Program-made: the position numbers and the translations under genes
Shown here: positions 1 through 12,880 of the stretch, in pieces
Layout: each line of letters starts with the position of its first letter
Numbering within the stretch: the stretch's first letter is position 1
Assembly: GCA_029379385.1 (NCBI GenBank)
Contig: CM055613.1
Coordinates: 17,254,001-17,318,000 of the forward strand
DNA length: 64,000 bases
DNA from: Quillaja saponaria
Lineage: Eukaryota; Streptophyta; Magnoliopsida; Fabales; Quillajaceae
Direction of reading: 5' to 3'
Notes under the pieces: model-generated
What the model saw: the letters and a program-made list of their open reading frames with translations, nothing else
Told to the model about the DNA's origin: nothing
Database searches by the model: none

Positions 1-163
1 CTTAGCTAGAACCATGTTATCTAAACTTCCATAATTATTTGAACATTAGAGCATGCTTGCATATTTAAAAAAAAATAAAATGATTGTGCTAATCAGAGTT
101 CTAGTAGTAGGTTCATAAAATCTAAAATTCACTTACTTCATAACCAGCATTGTTATTTTTATC

Positions 164-184
164 CAGGAGCAGAGCCAGAAATTT
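164..184 (-). repeat. Probable hAT terminal inverted repeat
   Basis: The stretch CAGGAGCAGAGCCAGAAATT resembles the CAGNGGCGGAGCCAG-type terminus common in plant hAT elements. It lies beyond the C-terminal end of the minus-strand hAT transposase relic at 560-1815, where a 3' terminus is expected. The partner terminus was not found on the other side, so the element is incomplete. The 8-bp target duplication could not be verified. Confidence 0.4.
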
Positions 185-239
185 GATGTTGTCCAAGCAG
201 ACATCATATTGAATATTTTCATTTAAAAAATACAAATCA

Positions 240-450
240 TATAAAATTTATATGTTTTATCACTAATGAAGGTGGGAATCCAAGTAATGTAAATAAAGAA
301 TAATTTATTGTCTTCATCATCCATGAAGATGGGAATCCAAATACAAATAAAAATAAATAAACAATAATGGCCTTCATCACCCATGAAGGTAGGGATCCAA
401 GTAAGAAAATAAATAATAATTTATGGCCTTCATCACTCATAAAGGTGGAG
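240..450. repeat. Short tandem repeat, ~60 bp period, ~4 copies
   Basis: The phrase CTTCATCACCCATGAAGGT, followed by GGGAATCCAAG, recurs near 259, 312, 373 and 429 with small differences. It lies in the untranslated tail of the hAT relic. Any reading frame through it is just the repeat translated. Confidence 0.6.
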
Positions 451-559
451 ATTTAATTAATTAAGAATACAAAAATAAGTATAAACATTTATCTAACATC
501 AAATAAGGTGCAAACATAACAACATGCATGAAATTTTGATTATAATATATATTTTTATG

Positions 560-1815
560 AAAACCAAAGATAGAGAAATAGAATAATACATTTTATCTAA
601 ACATAAGCTGAGCTTAATGTCTCTTCCTAGAAGTAAATTCATCAATAATTTTATCAGTAAAAAATTTATCTGTAATTTATTTTTTAATATACAAAAATAT
701 ACTATCTTTGAGAAATATATCACCCATCTTACTATGAAATCAAATCTTCATAATAGACATTGTTGAAAATAATCATTTTGCAGTTGCTGTAGAAATGAGA
801 AGAGTTAATACTAGGTGAATTAATCTATCAACTAAACAAAATTTTGAACTCTTGTCATTCTGTATCATTTTTTGACAAATATCAAAAAGTGATAAGTATT
901 GCATATCAGGATTTTTACAAGCATCATCCTCATAATGTCATAAATCATAACGAAGCATAAATAATTCATTTTCAGTTGAATCTTCTGGATAATGTTTTTT
1001 TTGCAAGTGTGTAAAGCTTTTGAGTATTGAATAATTTTGAAAAGTCTTTAGGGTCCAAGAATGAACTAAGGATGAGTAGTTCAACAACTTTCTCATTAAA
1101 TCTACTATTCAACTCTTATAAGGAGAATAAATAATAAGAAGAAATATATCAACTTGATAATGATGCTCAATAGTGTGATCTTTTTGATGACGAAGATCAC
1201 TGGTTACAAGAAATGGAGTACTTATATCAGGAATTGGAACATCATTATTTTACAAAATAATTTCACCTCTTCAAGAATAACTTCCCAACCAGTTTTCCAA
1301 AACTCTTGTAGCAATCTTTTTGTTGAAGACACAAGATTCGCGACATTTAGAATATCTTGAGATTTTTGTTGCAAAGCTTGACACAGGAGATGTATTATCC
1401 CCAAAATATCTTTAACTAAATGCAAAATAAACCAAACTCAAAAACAATCAAGGCATAAAATGCTCCACTTGCCTCAGTAAGCTATGGTTGGATACCAACA
1501 TTAAATATTTTTTAGAGAACAATACTTATTGTATAAAACAATTTCAATAAACTCAAGAGAGAATTCAAGTGTGAACTCCAGTTGGTGTCTGCAAAACATT
1601 GTAAAGTTAGAAGTTGATTAGCTTCTCTACCAGTGCCAAGTTCCTTTTTAGAAACCATATCTGCTACATGAGCAGTATAAACTGTTTGTAATTCATCAAG
1701 ACGTTTAGAAGAAGCATGAGCAATACTAACAATCACACTCAACATTGAAAAAAAATAATTGAATACAATGATCACATCTTTGGATAAACTAATGCTAGCT
1801 AAGTCGATAAGCAAA
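560..1815 (-). pseudogene. hAT-family transposase relic (ZMYM1-like, DUF4371/dimerisation type)
   Basis: Read on the minus strand from 1815, the sequence gives a segment resembling the central part of plant zinc-finger MYM-type protein 1-like transposases (SSKRLDELQTVYTAHVADMV, then TLQCFADTNWSSHLNSLLSL). Around 1425-1222 comes the expected next segment (CQALQQKSQDILNVANLVSS). Around 900-600 comes a C-terminal hAT dimerisation block (LIHLVLTLLISTATAK, then LFSTMSIMKI). Stops and frameshifts break it throughout, and the N-terminal BED/TTF zinc finger and catalytic N-terminal half are missing. I am confident about the family and that it is dead. The exact ends are approximate. Confidence 0.75.
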
Positions 1816-1869
1816 CATGTGATAATCCGATAGTTTAACTTATATTTCAGAATGTTCGTACGTAACTTG

Positions 1870-3270
1870 TACGTAACTTGTGTGACTAGGTGAATAAAAG
1901 TTTACACAAATTAGAATTAAAGTTTACTATCATTTTCTTTCCTCTTGTTACCTCTTGGTTGAACCATTTCTTTTCCTTTGTTTTTGGTCTCTTGAAACAC
2001 TTTTGAAGCCAACCAAAAATCGGTAGCTAGTTCCCTAGAAATTATTTTAACTTTTGCCATGTTCTAGCCTTATTCCTACTTGTATTTTCTTTTCCCTTTC
2101 AAGTACTGACTGTGGCAGTTTATAGGTGTGGCTACAAGCTATCTTATGTGTCCTACTGGTTGTTTTCTTGGGTGATTAAAAGGTTTAAGGTTTAATCTTT
2201 GTTTGTGAGTTGTGTTTTCCGTAAAGGGCATGTGTGTGTATGTGTGTTTGAGGGAGTGGGCAGCTATGGGTTAGAGTTAAATCACCAAGCTATTGCCCCT
2301 TGTTTTGGGGCAGCAATTTGGTCGTTTACTCTTCCTTCTTAGCCGGCTAGTAGAGGCCAAAAGAGGAGGTCATCTTGGCCTTAAGCTGTCATGGCAGCAA
2401 GGGAAAAAGATACATAAATTTTTCCCTTGTTGTGAGCCTCTTAGAGAACTTGGTTTAGTTATTTTCTTTTAAATAAAATTTTTCACCTTTGAGTTTAGCT
2501 AGACAAGTGAAATTGATGGTTTGAATGATATAAATTATAGCTTGTAGGTGGTAAAAATAGTTGATTGGAAAGGAGGTTTTGGAAGTAAATATGCATGTTA
2601 ATGTCAGAAGTGTATAATTCATATTTGGATGAAAGTTAAAAAAAAAAAAGTAGTTATGTGAGTTAGTTGTAATCCTTTTAAACTTAATCAAGAATATGAA
2701 ATAAATAATTTAGGATTCAAATAGGTTAATACAGAAAAGTTAAAGACATGCATTAAAAGTTAGAATTAGAGCTGGTGTTCAGGGCTGAGTTACTTAGTTG
2801 GCCCTTTACTTGCTTTGTATGTTTTGATTTCTTTGTTTGAGAATATGAACTTCAGATACTATTGAATTAAAACATGAAAATGTTACTTGAGATTAAAAGA
2901 TGATTTATGTGCTTTGAGTGATGCTCGTACCCTCTGGGTACGATTTTTCACTTATGGAGTCTGTAGGACTCTCTATTCTTTTGTGGATTTTTTTAGTAAC
3001 AGGAGTTCTGTACATAGTATCTTTGAGCTCATGACCTGCTGATATAGTACGACAAGGTATTTTCCAAGATTTTAGACTTGAAGTCAATGATGAAAGTTTA
3101 CAATCACACTAGAACTGTAGGGTGTCTAATTTTGTATGATGTAATAATTTAATTATTTATCTAGCTTATGATGTAGACAGAGCGGAGCTCCCTGTTGTCT
3201 TTGTGTTGTTGTTGTATGAAATCAGGAATATATGTGTTTGTATTTTGAGACATGTTCTACATAGCAGGGA
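1870..3270 (+). repeat. Truncated Gypsy-like LTR fragment, same family as 58.5-62.3 kb
   Basis: The block parallels the 61.45-62.06 kb sequence. Shared landmarks, in the same order, are GGGCTGAGTTACTTAGTTGG, a 'TTTTTTTAGTAACAGGA' string, 'CTTGAAGTCAA', and 'CAATCACACTAGAACTGT' followed by a GGGTG and 'GAGCT...TTGTTGTCTTT' tail. No ORF over 80 codons matches a known protein. It is probably the 3' half of a long chromovirus-type LTR, decayed and truncated. Confidence 0.5.
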
Positions 3271-3279
3271 GGTAGCTCA

Positions 3280-4829
3280 ACTACAGCCTCACAACTCTCT
3301 CAACCATCTACAGCTTGGCCACATAGGCCCAGAACTTTGACTCAATGCATGGAGTGAGTAGAAAGACTCCAAGAGCACCAACAAAGTTGCCTTAATGCTA
3401 TGGCACAAAAGCAGCGCATGTGTGCTGAACATATGGAAGTGGACATGATTACTTTTCTAACCTAACTGGATCCTCCTTTCTTTGACAACATGGCGAAAGA
3501 TTAAGTAGAAGAGGATTAGGCACTTTTCGGCATTTCAGGAAAGTTCATTTTTCCTACTTTGATTTTTGTTTTATTATTTTATTCCATTGAGGACAGTGTC
3601 ATATTTAAGTTTGAAGGTGTGTTATGTGTTTTTGGGTGCTTTATGTTGTTGGTGTTTAGGTTATTTAGTTGTTGTCTATGCTTAAATGTGTTGTTGTTTT
3701 AGTGTGTCACTTGGTTGAAGATGCTATTATACTATTATGATGTGATTCCCCCATCCTATGATAAGAATTTGGTTATCGTGTAATCTTGCACTTGAGTTTC
3801 AATTCTTGAGTAAGTAGCATTGTAGGGTGTAATTTTCAACATTCATTATGCACTTGGCCTTTCTCTTGGGATTGTGTTGCTTACTTAGAAACAATTTATG
3901 CTTAGCATATCCTTCTTTGGTTTAGAACACTAGAATTTGCTTGATTCTCTCTTAAGGCTAAATCCTAGATGAAACTAAGTTAATGAGAGGATTTAGGCCA
4001 TTATTGGACCGTTTGAGCCTTTCAAGCCAACCTTGTTTACCGTTTGTTGGTCACCCACATTATTGCTTATATCGTTTGTTGTGAAATCCAATTTTGAACC
4101 TTTACTCTTAATCATTTAGTCATTATAGATACATATTGAGTCATGCAAAGTAAAGAAGCAAAAGTGGAGGTTGAAAAAAAAAAGAAAGAAAGAAAGAAAG
4201 AAAGAAAAGTATAGACGATTATGCCCTTTGCTTACCCCAATTATTCACATAAGAAATATTCAAGTTTGGGGATGTGACAAATGGGTGAAAATACAAGCAA
4301 AAGAATGGCAAGTTTAAAGTTTAAAGTTTAAAAGAATATCAAGTCAAAATGAAGTAATAGGATGTATGAAAGCTCTTTAAGACTAGAACGATTTAGGTGC
4401 TTAGGGTAACTTATGCTTATTTTCCTCATTCAGGCCGTTACCCTAGGGTACATTACAAGCTTTATAAAAACCTATTGATCCTTGACTTAGTAGAGTCTAC
4501 ATTGTGGAGAGAGAGTTGACAAGCAAATTTATGGGGTTTGAATTCTAACCAAGATATTGAATAAACATAAACTTATCCGAGTTGCATGCAATTCGAGGTA
4601 AAAGATCAACTATCCACACACACACTTGGAAATCCAATTGAGAATGATGCTTGCTTTTAAGTTGAACATGAATTTGAATAATACCTTGTGGTTGACAATG
4701 AGTTAAGATTCGATGAAACTTTTGAGGATATTATGGGGACATCATTATTTTGGTGTAATGCATCTTAAACTATGTTGGTTGTTATTTTACTCTTTTGCTC
4801 AAGGACTAGCAAAATCTTAAGTTTGGCAG
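3280..4829 (+). mobile_element. 3' internal region of a Gypsy (Athila-like) element
   Basis: The region is non-coding and ends in a polypurine-like stretch (CTTAAGTTTGGCAGTG, 4814-4830) directly before an LTR start. A second similar string, GAGGACAGTGTCATATTTAAGTTTGAAGGTG, lies at 3579-3618. The phrase 'GAGGACAATGTC...AAGTTTGGGGGTGTG' is typical of the 3' untranslated part of Athila-type plant Gypsy elements. No gag, protease, RT or integrase is preserved here, so only the tail of the element survives. Confidence 0.5.
4181..4208. repeat. (GAAA)n microsatellite
   Basis: About six to seven GAAA units follow an A-run, inside the Gypsy 3' internal region. Confidence 0.9.
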
Positions 4830-6418
4830 TGTAATAAGTTCATGAAATAACTTATATTACATTATATTGTGCATTCATTTTAGCTTGGTTATTGAGTTTT
4901 GCATTACAAATTGTTTAGTTTTAACTTAGTTTGTAGATTAATTCGTATTGCATTAAAATGCCATACTTAGAATTTAGTTATATTACATGAAATAACTTAT
5001 ATTACATGAAATAACCATGTTTTTAGTTATTATTACTTAGAATTTATCTTTTTAAATAAGAGTTCCATTCCTATTAAACTTTGGTTATGTGTTTTGAAGC
5101 TACAAGCTTCAAGGACTCATTTTTGAAGACCAATTGCTAAAGGGATAAGATTTCCGCTTGTCGGGCACCTAGGCCGTGAAAAACCAAGCCTGCAGCGTTG
5201 AAAATTATAAGTCAATAGCATCTAGAAAGTAGGCATCGAGGAACCAGAAAGTAGGTGCCGAGGCGCCTAGGCTCTCAGCCAAAATTGTCCAGACAGAAAG
5301 GTTGGGTGCCTAAGCACCAATAAGTTAGCCTTAGCACTGGGGCACCAGAATCCTGCGGTTGGGGCACCCAACATCATGCATAGTCTCTTGTTTAGTTCGA
5401 AAGTCAATGCTGGGGCACTGGAAAGCTGTGTTTGGGGCACTGACTAGATAAAATTACTCTGAATCAGACTTTAACTCATGATTTTTGAAACATATAAAGA
5501 GAAAGGACTTGGGGATTCTAAACACACAATTAAGCAAGGGATTTTTGGAGATATAGAGTTGATTGACAGTACTTGTAGCTAAAAGAGCAAGGGATTTTGA
5601 AGAGCTTAGAGATCGACATCTTCCTAGTTTTCTCTTATTCCTTCTTTCCTTTTAGTTTCTTTGTATGTTCTTAATGTTTTGCTTAGCTATAGTCATGTTT
5701 ACATCTAGTAGCATGAACTAAATCCTTTTTCTAGGATTATGATAGAACTCACATGTAGTTTGATTTAGTTTTATCTATGGATTGCTTAGGGTTTGATATT
5801 GTTGTTAATTATGTCATTCTATGTTCATTACTTCTAATTGTTTGATCACCAATTAGATAGGTTCAATAATCTAGAGGAACCTTGATAAAAGGAATCTAGG
5901 TTAGCCTTGAATAATATAACACATGTTTGAATTCATTCACTTAGTTGGTTGAATTTATTTTGCATATAAGATAGACGTATACCTTTATACCCTGTGTAGC
6001 CAAATTAGGTTTATTCTTAATGAACCTTACTTAATTCAATTCTCATAGACATATAGTGAATTGATTAATTAAGGTATGAATTATAACCAATTTGAAAGAT
6101 ACTTATAATTAACTTGGAACCCTAGATTAATAACATAATACCATAACTAAGCATGATAAGATAAAGGAAAATAAAGTGAAGTATGAAGGAAATTATAATC
6201 CTAGGTTTTCTCTACATAATCTCAAGTTCAGTCATTTTATTTACTTGCTTTAATTTACTCATAGTTGACAATCCCAAGTTTTTAATTATCTGGATAAAAT
6301 TGGAGTTAGTAAATTTTAGTACTTGGCTTGATATAATTAATTCCTTGTAGGAAAAATACCTAACTTACCCTTTATTACTTGTTTAAATGATATGTGCGCT
6401 TGTGTAGTATTTTTCACA
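4830..6418 (+). mobile_element. Gypsy (Athila-like) 3' LTR, ~1.59 kb
   Basis: The LTR starts TGTAATAAGTTCATG directly after the polypurine tract and ends TATTTTTCACA. Its 3' part (5815-6418) is matched in reverse orientation at 9150-9712, which confirms a repeat family. The middle (5150-5460) holds loosely repeated GGGGCACC/AGGCGCCTAGG motifs. What follows 6418 does not look like a tRNA primer-binding site, consistent with this being the 3' LTR at the element's outer edge. Confidence 0.6.
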
Positions 6419-7499
6419 ATAATTATATAAGCATTGCTGAGGAGGATGAATCATTCCCTCCTTTTTTGGCATCCCCTGTCCTATCTAATTTTTTTTTTTT
6501 AATATAATACTCTTGTTTGGACTTGTATGCTTTAATGGATGATTAAAGAGAAACTATTGTCCTTAGCCTTATGCAAGAAATGGGTCTCTTGTAATGTGTG
6601 GCCTTTTGCCATTTCTTTATATTTCTTATTGTCGTGATGTTGTTACAAAAACAAAAAAGGAATTTTTTTTTTATTATTATTTTTTTAAGAAATAGGATAA
6701 ATTCATAAAGAAAATATGTCTCAAAATAAAAAATACCGTCTCAAAATGTTGTAGTTATAATTGCTTATACTATTATAGTCTATAAATTTATAAAGAAAAT
6801 ATCAGGATTTGGGTTTGAAAGAAAAATAAAATAAAATAAAACACAAAGGGGTTACTGTTAGGTAACAAAAGAACACTTCAAAAGAACAATTAGTCTTACC
6901 AAAAAGAAATATATTTCACATGTTAAAGCTACCATTGACTTATTGTGTGTAATGCACCACTGCTAGCTTCCTAAATAAATTAAAATACAGTCATTAATTG
7001 ATATGTATATGCTATATTAAAAGAATGCGAAGAAGTTAATCAGCAATAAAAATAATATGAAATATACCAAACTTGTTAACCTAATTGTTGGATGGCAAGA
7101 ATTGTATCCTATATTTGGTGAGGATTTTGTAGCATTACTTTTAGTTGGCTGCGTAAATATAAAGTAGGAGCCCAATAAATTATACATAAATCTATTATAA
7201 TACAAATAAATATTAAAATCCAATTTAAACTTCAAGTTTACCATCACATATTATTCAGTCCCAGCATTTGATATGTACATAGATGGCTGGAACTAAAAAG
7301 TAGATTCACCACCATGGTAGTTGATAAAGAGAGATATCTTATGCTGCAAAATTTACAAAGATAAACAATTTAATATAATAAGGATAATTATAATCATGGA
7401 ATTTACAACTATATATATAATTTGAATAATGGTTAATCTACAATTATTACCGAGGAAAGAGTAAACTTACTTCCATTAAATGATAGATTTTCTTAATCT
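6419..7499. other. Non-coding, AT-rich, nothing recognised
   Basis: I see no ORF with a recognisable protein, no tRNA-like box pair and no clear repeat. The longest reading frames are short low-complexity frames. Confidence 0.6.
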
Positions 7500-8960
7500 G
7501 ATAAAATCAATGAGGATTTTCTACCTCCTTTCTCCTTCGACTTTGGACAATGTCTTATAAGGCCTTTGTCATGGCACAAACCACATTGTACAAATATTCT
7601 TTTAATTGTCTTATTAGCTTTAGGACACCCTACTTAAGATACAATTTTAGTAATATTTACATATATTTTAGATACAATGAAATAATACTCTATTTTAATC
7701 TCTAAATTTCATACTTCATACCTCTTGTCCTTATTATATCAGGATCATAAATGTGTGGGTGTGTTTTTTTCCACCTTTTGCCTATTCAACATCACACATA
7801 GGTTGATATTTTGGATGCCAATTTGTAATCTTATTGCGTGCTTCATTGAAGATATCATCTGGTTAAGCCGCTCAATATGACATTCTTTTGCAACTATAGC
7901 AAAACATTCTATAACGAATACTAATTAGCCATTTTTCGTTCATATTTCGTTGATTTGCTAAAGTATCAAAAATTTGGCACTTTTGGTTCACTCGTAAGGA
8001 TGTAACACTAACGAATTTCAAATATTCTTCAATCATTCAACATACTAATCATATTGCAGCAAAGGATGTCAATACCCTCAAACTGCTTGCAACTACACTT
8101 CATTACCATGCTCGACTCATAAAAAACACTATTTCATGGGAGTCTTAATTTTTAACATCCGAAAATACATATCTATGCTTCATGCTCATTATGCTTTACA
8201 ATATTAATACTATTAATATCATCAATCTTGAAAACGAATAATTTAAAAACACTTTGCATATGCAATTTGGCTGCTTGCGTTTCTAATTGACAAAGATGAG
8301 TTGTAAGTACAGGTGCAGTGTACATGTTGTGAAAATATTCTTTAGCATCCTTTTCACATAAATATTTTATAGCCTCGCTAAAATGCTTCACAAATTAAAT
8401 TCACTTATAAGAATTCTTCAAAAATTAGTTCAACCTCAAATTTATCTCTTTTGACCTTGATGTTGTCTTAAGCTCACAAAACCATATGCCATAAAGGTTG
8501 TGAGTATACTCTTTGACAAATTTCTTAATTTGTAATTTGGCAAGTCATTCACGCCTTGTTGTAGCCCTTTCAAAATTCTTTCTATTAGCCATGTTTATGT
8601 ACTTTTCATTTTGATTGCCCTCTTTATCACAAACCCAACGGCGACCTATTTTTTCTCTATTAGATTTACTAAAATAAAATATATCCTTTCGAACACTGAA
8701 TCCACTAGCCTTCGGGTATACATGGTAGAATTGTTGTAGGTTCAATGCTTTAAACTATTTAGACATTATCTCCAAAATACTTGGCTCATGCAATGGTTTA
8801 GTGATATTGCCATCATCTTCTTCCTCACTATTATTACATTCATTTTCATTACTACCACCATCAAATTGATCAGTAGTAGGCTCATTCAAATCAAACTTAA
8901 GCTTATCACTTATTGAGCCCATCTTATAATCTTCAAAACTTGCTTGTCTAGAATAATTTA
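7500..8960 (-). pseudogene. FAR1/FRS-like (MULE-derived) protein relic
   Basis: On the minus strand, an acidic N-terminal stretch (8930-8780) is followed by a FAR1 DNA-binding-type domain at 8745-8545. Diagnostic pieces are FYHVYPKASGFSVRKD, SKSNREKIGRRWVCDKEG and RKNFERATTR. A later piece, 8391-8173, resembles the region before the SWIM finger (EKDAKEYFHNMYT). Around 8110-8050 a CSCKQFEGIDILCCN stretch resembles the SWIM zinc finger C-x-C...C-x-H, with the final His apparently changed. The central MULE transposase domain is largely absent and stops separate the pieces. FAR1-related sequences act as light-signalling transcription factors or MULE transposases. This copy cannot encode either. 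Confidence 0.75.
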
Positions 8961-9149
8961 AAGAGACAAATTATTTTGCATTTAAATTTTCACATTCTAT
9001 ATTTACAAGAACAAAAAAAAAATTTATAAAATTTTATTAACTTATTTTTATATTTTTCACCATTTTTTGTCCACAAAAAAAAATAAAATTAATGGTTAAT
9101 CAACATATCAACAATATGGATTTTCAACCAAAAAAATGTATACTGCTTG

Positions 9150-9712
9150 TTATGGATTTTATTACTCAAGCACACGTATTGTGAACAAGTAATGAAGTGT
9201 AAGTAGAGATCGTTCCCACGAGGAATTAAATCTAACAGTGTTAAGTACTAAAATTTACTAATCCTAACTTTATCCAGCTGATTGAAACTTTGAGGTTATT
9301 AACTAAATTAACTAAAGCAATTGAACTTGAGAATGTATGGAGATGAACCTAAGATCACAATATACCTCACATTTTACTTGACTCACTTTTATCCTATCAT
9401 GCTTTGATTATTGATATCATGGCATTAACCTAGGGTTCTAAGTCAATTATAAATATTTTTCGAGTTACTTATAATTATACCTTACTTAAACAATTCACTA
9501 CATGTCTAGGAGAATTGAATTAAGCAAGATTTATTAAGATTAGACCTAAATTGGCTACACAAGGTTTATAGGATAAACAATATAGGTATATGTCTATCCT
9601 ATATACAAATCAAATCAAATTCAAGCAACTAAGTAAATGAATTCAAATATGTGCTATATCATTCAAGGCTAAATTAGATTTCTTTTGTCAAGATCCTTCT
9701 AAATTTCTATAT
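9150..9712 (-). repeat. Inverted fragment of the Gypsy LTR at 4830-6418
   Basis: The reverse complement reproduces the 3' third of the 4830-6418 LTR. Shared landmarks include the 'CTAGATTCC...AGCCTTGAAT' block, 'TAGACATATACC', 'AACCTAGGGTTCTAAG' (here in the given orientation) and the terminal 'TTACTTGTT...GTGTGCTTGAGTAATA'. Identity looks moderate (indels and many transitions), so this is an old independent insertion or a rearranged piece, not a recent duplication. Confidence 0.65.
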
Positions 9713-10142
9713 GGTCGGGCATTCAGTAATACATTCCTGGGTAGAGTATCGAAGGAATGTCCTATCTTATTAATAGGTTTCACATGTATTCCTAATTCGG
9801 CAGCTTATTCTTTTTTACTAAAAGTTCCATTGATCATAAAGAAGACACCACCAAAAGTGTGTCAATAGGAACATTAAAGAGATTTATGGAAATGTCATAT
9901 AAAGGTGTCTTTATGTATTTTACCGATGGCTTCATGGATAAAAATAGATGTTAATACATACTTTTTATAAGATTGTTAGGATTTAAATATAAAAAAAGAA
10001 AAAAAAAGAATTACTACAATTTATAAGACCATGCCCATTCAAACTTAATTTGACATTTTATTTAAAAAATTCTAATATTCTTTTCAAGTTTTCTTAATAT
10101 CTAGTACTTTTCTTTTAAATTTCTATGTTCTTTATAAATTCT
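9713..10142. other. Non-coding, nothing recognised
   Basis: I recognise no gene or repeat here. The last five bases (ATTCT) form the target duplication of the LTR element that follows. Confidence 0.5.
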
Positions 10143-10538
10143 TGTTAATACATTACTATAACAATCCAATAAGATTATTGTACATGGCCAAATCAAGGTA
10201 TAACATATTTATCTGAACTGTAACTATCACAATTAATATCGCATTAATATTGTAATAGAAGTCATCATGTTTTATTATAATTTTAATGGTCGGCATAATT
10301 ATCTAAATAATACTATCACATGTGGCACAATCTTATTGGCAACAATATTCTATATAAATGGGTTGAAACCTAAAGGCAAAGTACGTTGTTCCCTTACTCA
10401 TACTCTTTACTTTTTAGCTTATGTACTATAATTAGATATTAACTTGATCATTAGAGTTTTCAAATGTCCAAAGGATCGCCCCCTTTGTAAGTCAATCATA
10501 TGAAGGATAATTCAACTTGGTCCAATCCAGTTTTAACA
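10143..10538 (+). repeat. Left LTR of the LARD-like element
   Basis: The LTR carries a TATA-like 'TATTCTATATAAATGG' near 10350, followed by the likely transcription start region. The same motif sits at the matching place of the right LTR (near 13090). Confidence 0.8.
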
Positions 10539-11059
10539 AAGGTGTCATTTATGGGAAATCTATTTTGATTTGGATTTTTAATCCATGTACCAAAAAAAAT
10601 TCCAAAACTCCTAAGCACAGTTAATCCTTTCTTAGAATTTTTAGAAAGATTTCAGAATTAAACCACAGATATGAACACACCACCTTACCAAGGAAATTTT
10701 CCTAATCAACATACCCAAAGAGGACCACTGTTTGACGTTGGACATGCCACCACAGCTTAGGCCAGTTTCTTAAAAAACAAACCAAAAGTAGTTGCCTTTT
10801 AGGAAGTTTTACCCTTTTTCCAGTGACTTAAAGATTTTGGAAGACCTCTTGCAGCCTTCGCTACCTCCGGCCGATCACTAAGTAGTCAACCACGCCACAT
10901 TAGAGCCTCCATGCGCCACTACAACGGGCGGCTTGAGTTTTGGCCAAAAACACTAATCCAGGTTTGACCCGAATCCGAATCCACCAACCCGAATCCAACA
11001 GTTTGGCCTAAATCTAGACCTAGCCTAAACCAAGTTTACTAAATTGCTTTTCAATCTTT

Positions 11060-11460
11060 GAACCTTTAAATATTTACCTATAACGCCCAAATTTTCTACA
11101 TATTTATATTATTGGCCCAAAATGTTTAAAAATTTGTAATTATGGCCCAAAATTTAATTTATTATTAATACACGGCCTAAAAATTTATATAATTACTTAA
11201 ATAGCCCAAATCTTCTATAATTTACAGAGTTACATAAAATATTTTGTATTTTATAAATGCATCCCTAATTCCATGTTATTCACCTAAATGCTTTGGGATA
11301 ATTATACATAGACCCCATGCTTCTATATTCTCATATAAATGACTTAAATAACATAGAAAATTATATATAAGACCCTGGATTCTATATTTTCATATAGATA
11401 GCCTAATTAATTTTGAAATTTTACGAATATGTCCTTAGACTTTATAATTGCATGTTTATA
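11060..11460. repeat. Diffuse ~40-60 bp repeats with a GGCCCAAAATTT core
   Basis: Within the LARD-like internal region, the phrase 'GCCCAAAATTT' or 'GGCCTAAAAATTTATA' recurs several times, separated by AT-rich spacers. No protein can be read through it. Confidence 0.5.
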
Positions 11461-12589
11461 AAATATATGCACATATATTTATTAAAAAATAAGTAGGAAT
11501 CATAAATGGTTATGCATAAAATATGCTTGGCAAGTAGGCCTTTTATTATAAATTTGTGGCCTTATAATTAGCCCTTATAAATAATTGCTATCTCTATGTA
11601 ATTTATTTATATGAATTTATGGTTTTCACTACGGCCAATACGAAATATTTATTTGTTATATATTCTCAAACTCAAGTCAACTGACGACCGCATTTTGTTT
11701 ATTATCTGAAGCTTGATAAATATTTCAAGTGATTTAGCATATAGCTTAATATCGATAAGTGATACATACGAATGTCAAGTAACAACTGGAAAAGAAAAAT
11801 ATTTCTTCCTCTACATACAACTCGGGGTCAAATCTCAAAAGTAAAAGGTCAGAATCCATGAACAGTCAACCAAGAGTTTATTAAAATTATTTAAAATATT
11901 GTTGATTATTATCTCCAGCAAGTTATTCTTACATATGCGAGTTTAATTAGTTTCTTGTAAAGTGTGGCTTTTAGCATATTCGTGCATGAAGTCTCCAAAA
12001 TCAAGATGAGCTCATCACCTTCAACACGGAAGAGACTATTGCCCATCGCTACTAAAAAGGTCCAAGCATAATAGGCCAACCCCGAGGAGAGGCATAAGTA
12101 GCTTTTCAGTTCTCCCAGCTTTTCAATAGGACATCTCGAATATTAAATCGCCAAAGGTAGTGGGTTTTTACCTGACCAGGAGAGGGAGTACGAAGAGTTC
12201 ACAAGACTAGAAAGCTTATAGTCACACTTATGGTGGGCAGCATAAGCTAAAAAGCCGGTGCCCGGGCAAAGCACCTAGGCAAATCAAGTAGCTATAAAAG
12301 CCAAAACATCATCAACAATCTTAGGTTTTCACCCAAAATGCTATAACATCAGCAAATTATCTCGAGTTTTTACTTATATTGCTCAAAGAAGGTATCTTGT
12401 TTACTTTAGTACGTATAGTTTAATACAATTACATATTACACTAATTGACGAGCATAAGTTAAGTATAAATTGCAATCATAATAAGTTTAAACTTTTCAGT
12501 TCGCGTTGAAAGATGTAGGAGTAATAAGATGGAGTAGTTATAAGGTGGAGTGAAGTGGGGAAGTTATAAAGTAAAATATAGTATAACGT

Positions 12590-12735
12590 CAAGATTAGTG
12601 ATAAAAATGTTATACCAGTGATAAAAATATCACACCATTAGTGCATGGCATCAGTGATAGCACACCAGCAATGCATCACACCAGTGATAAAAAGATCACA
12701 CCCTCAGTGCATTACATCAGTGATAGCACCAAAAT
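12590..12735. repeat. Short tandem repeat of CAGTGATA/TCACACCA motifs
   Basis: The motif CACCAGTGATAAAAA...ATCACACC...AGTGCAT...ATCAGTGATAGCAC appears twice in tandem (about 65 bp per unit), with shorter echoes. It is partly self-complementary (GTGATA/TATCAC) and could fold. Confidence 0.65.
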
Positions 12736-12880
12736 TTCTTGAATTTTAGCACAAAAAATGCACCCTTCAAACATGGAAGACGACTATTGTCCATTTATTT
12801 TTAAACAATTGTTCTAATTGGGATTTATTCAATCACAATTCAAGTCCCTATGCTCATTCAGCTCGTTTTTTAGGGACTAG

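Noticed and set aside
237..440. 67-codon minus-strand frame with internal repeats (GSLPSW/GFPSSW)
   Set aside because: It is the translation of a ~60-bp non-coding tandem repeat, not a repeat protein.
9713..9900. Possible organellar DNA insertion (GC-richer patch near TTCCTGGGTAGAGTATCG)
   Set aside because: I could not match it to any plastid or mitochondrial gene, so no claim is made.
12590..12735. CRISPR-like alternation of CAGTGATA repeats
   Set aside because: Repeat and spacer lengths vary, only about two units exist, and the context is a plant LTR element.
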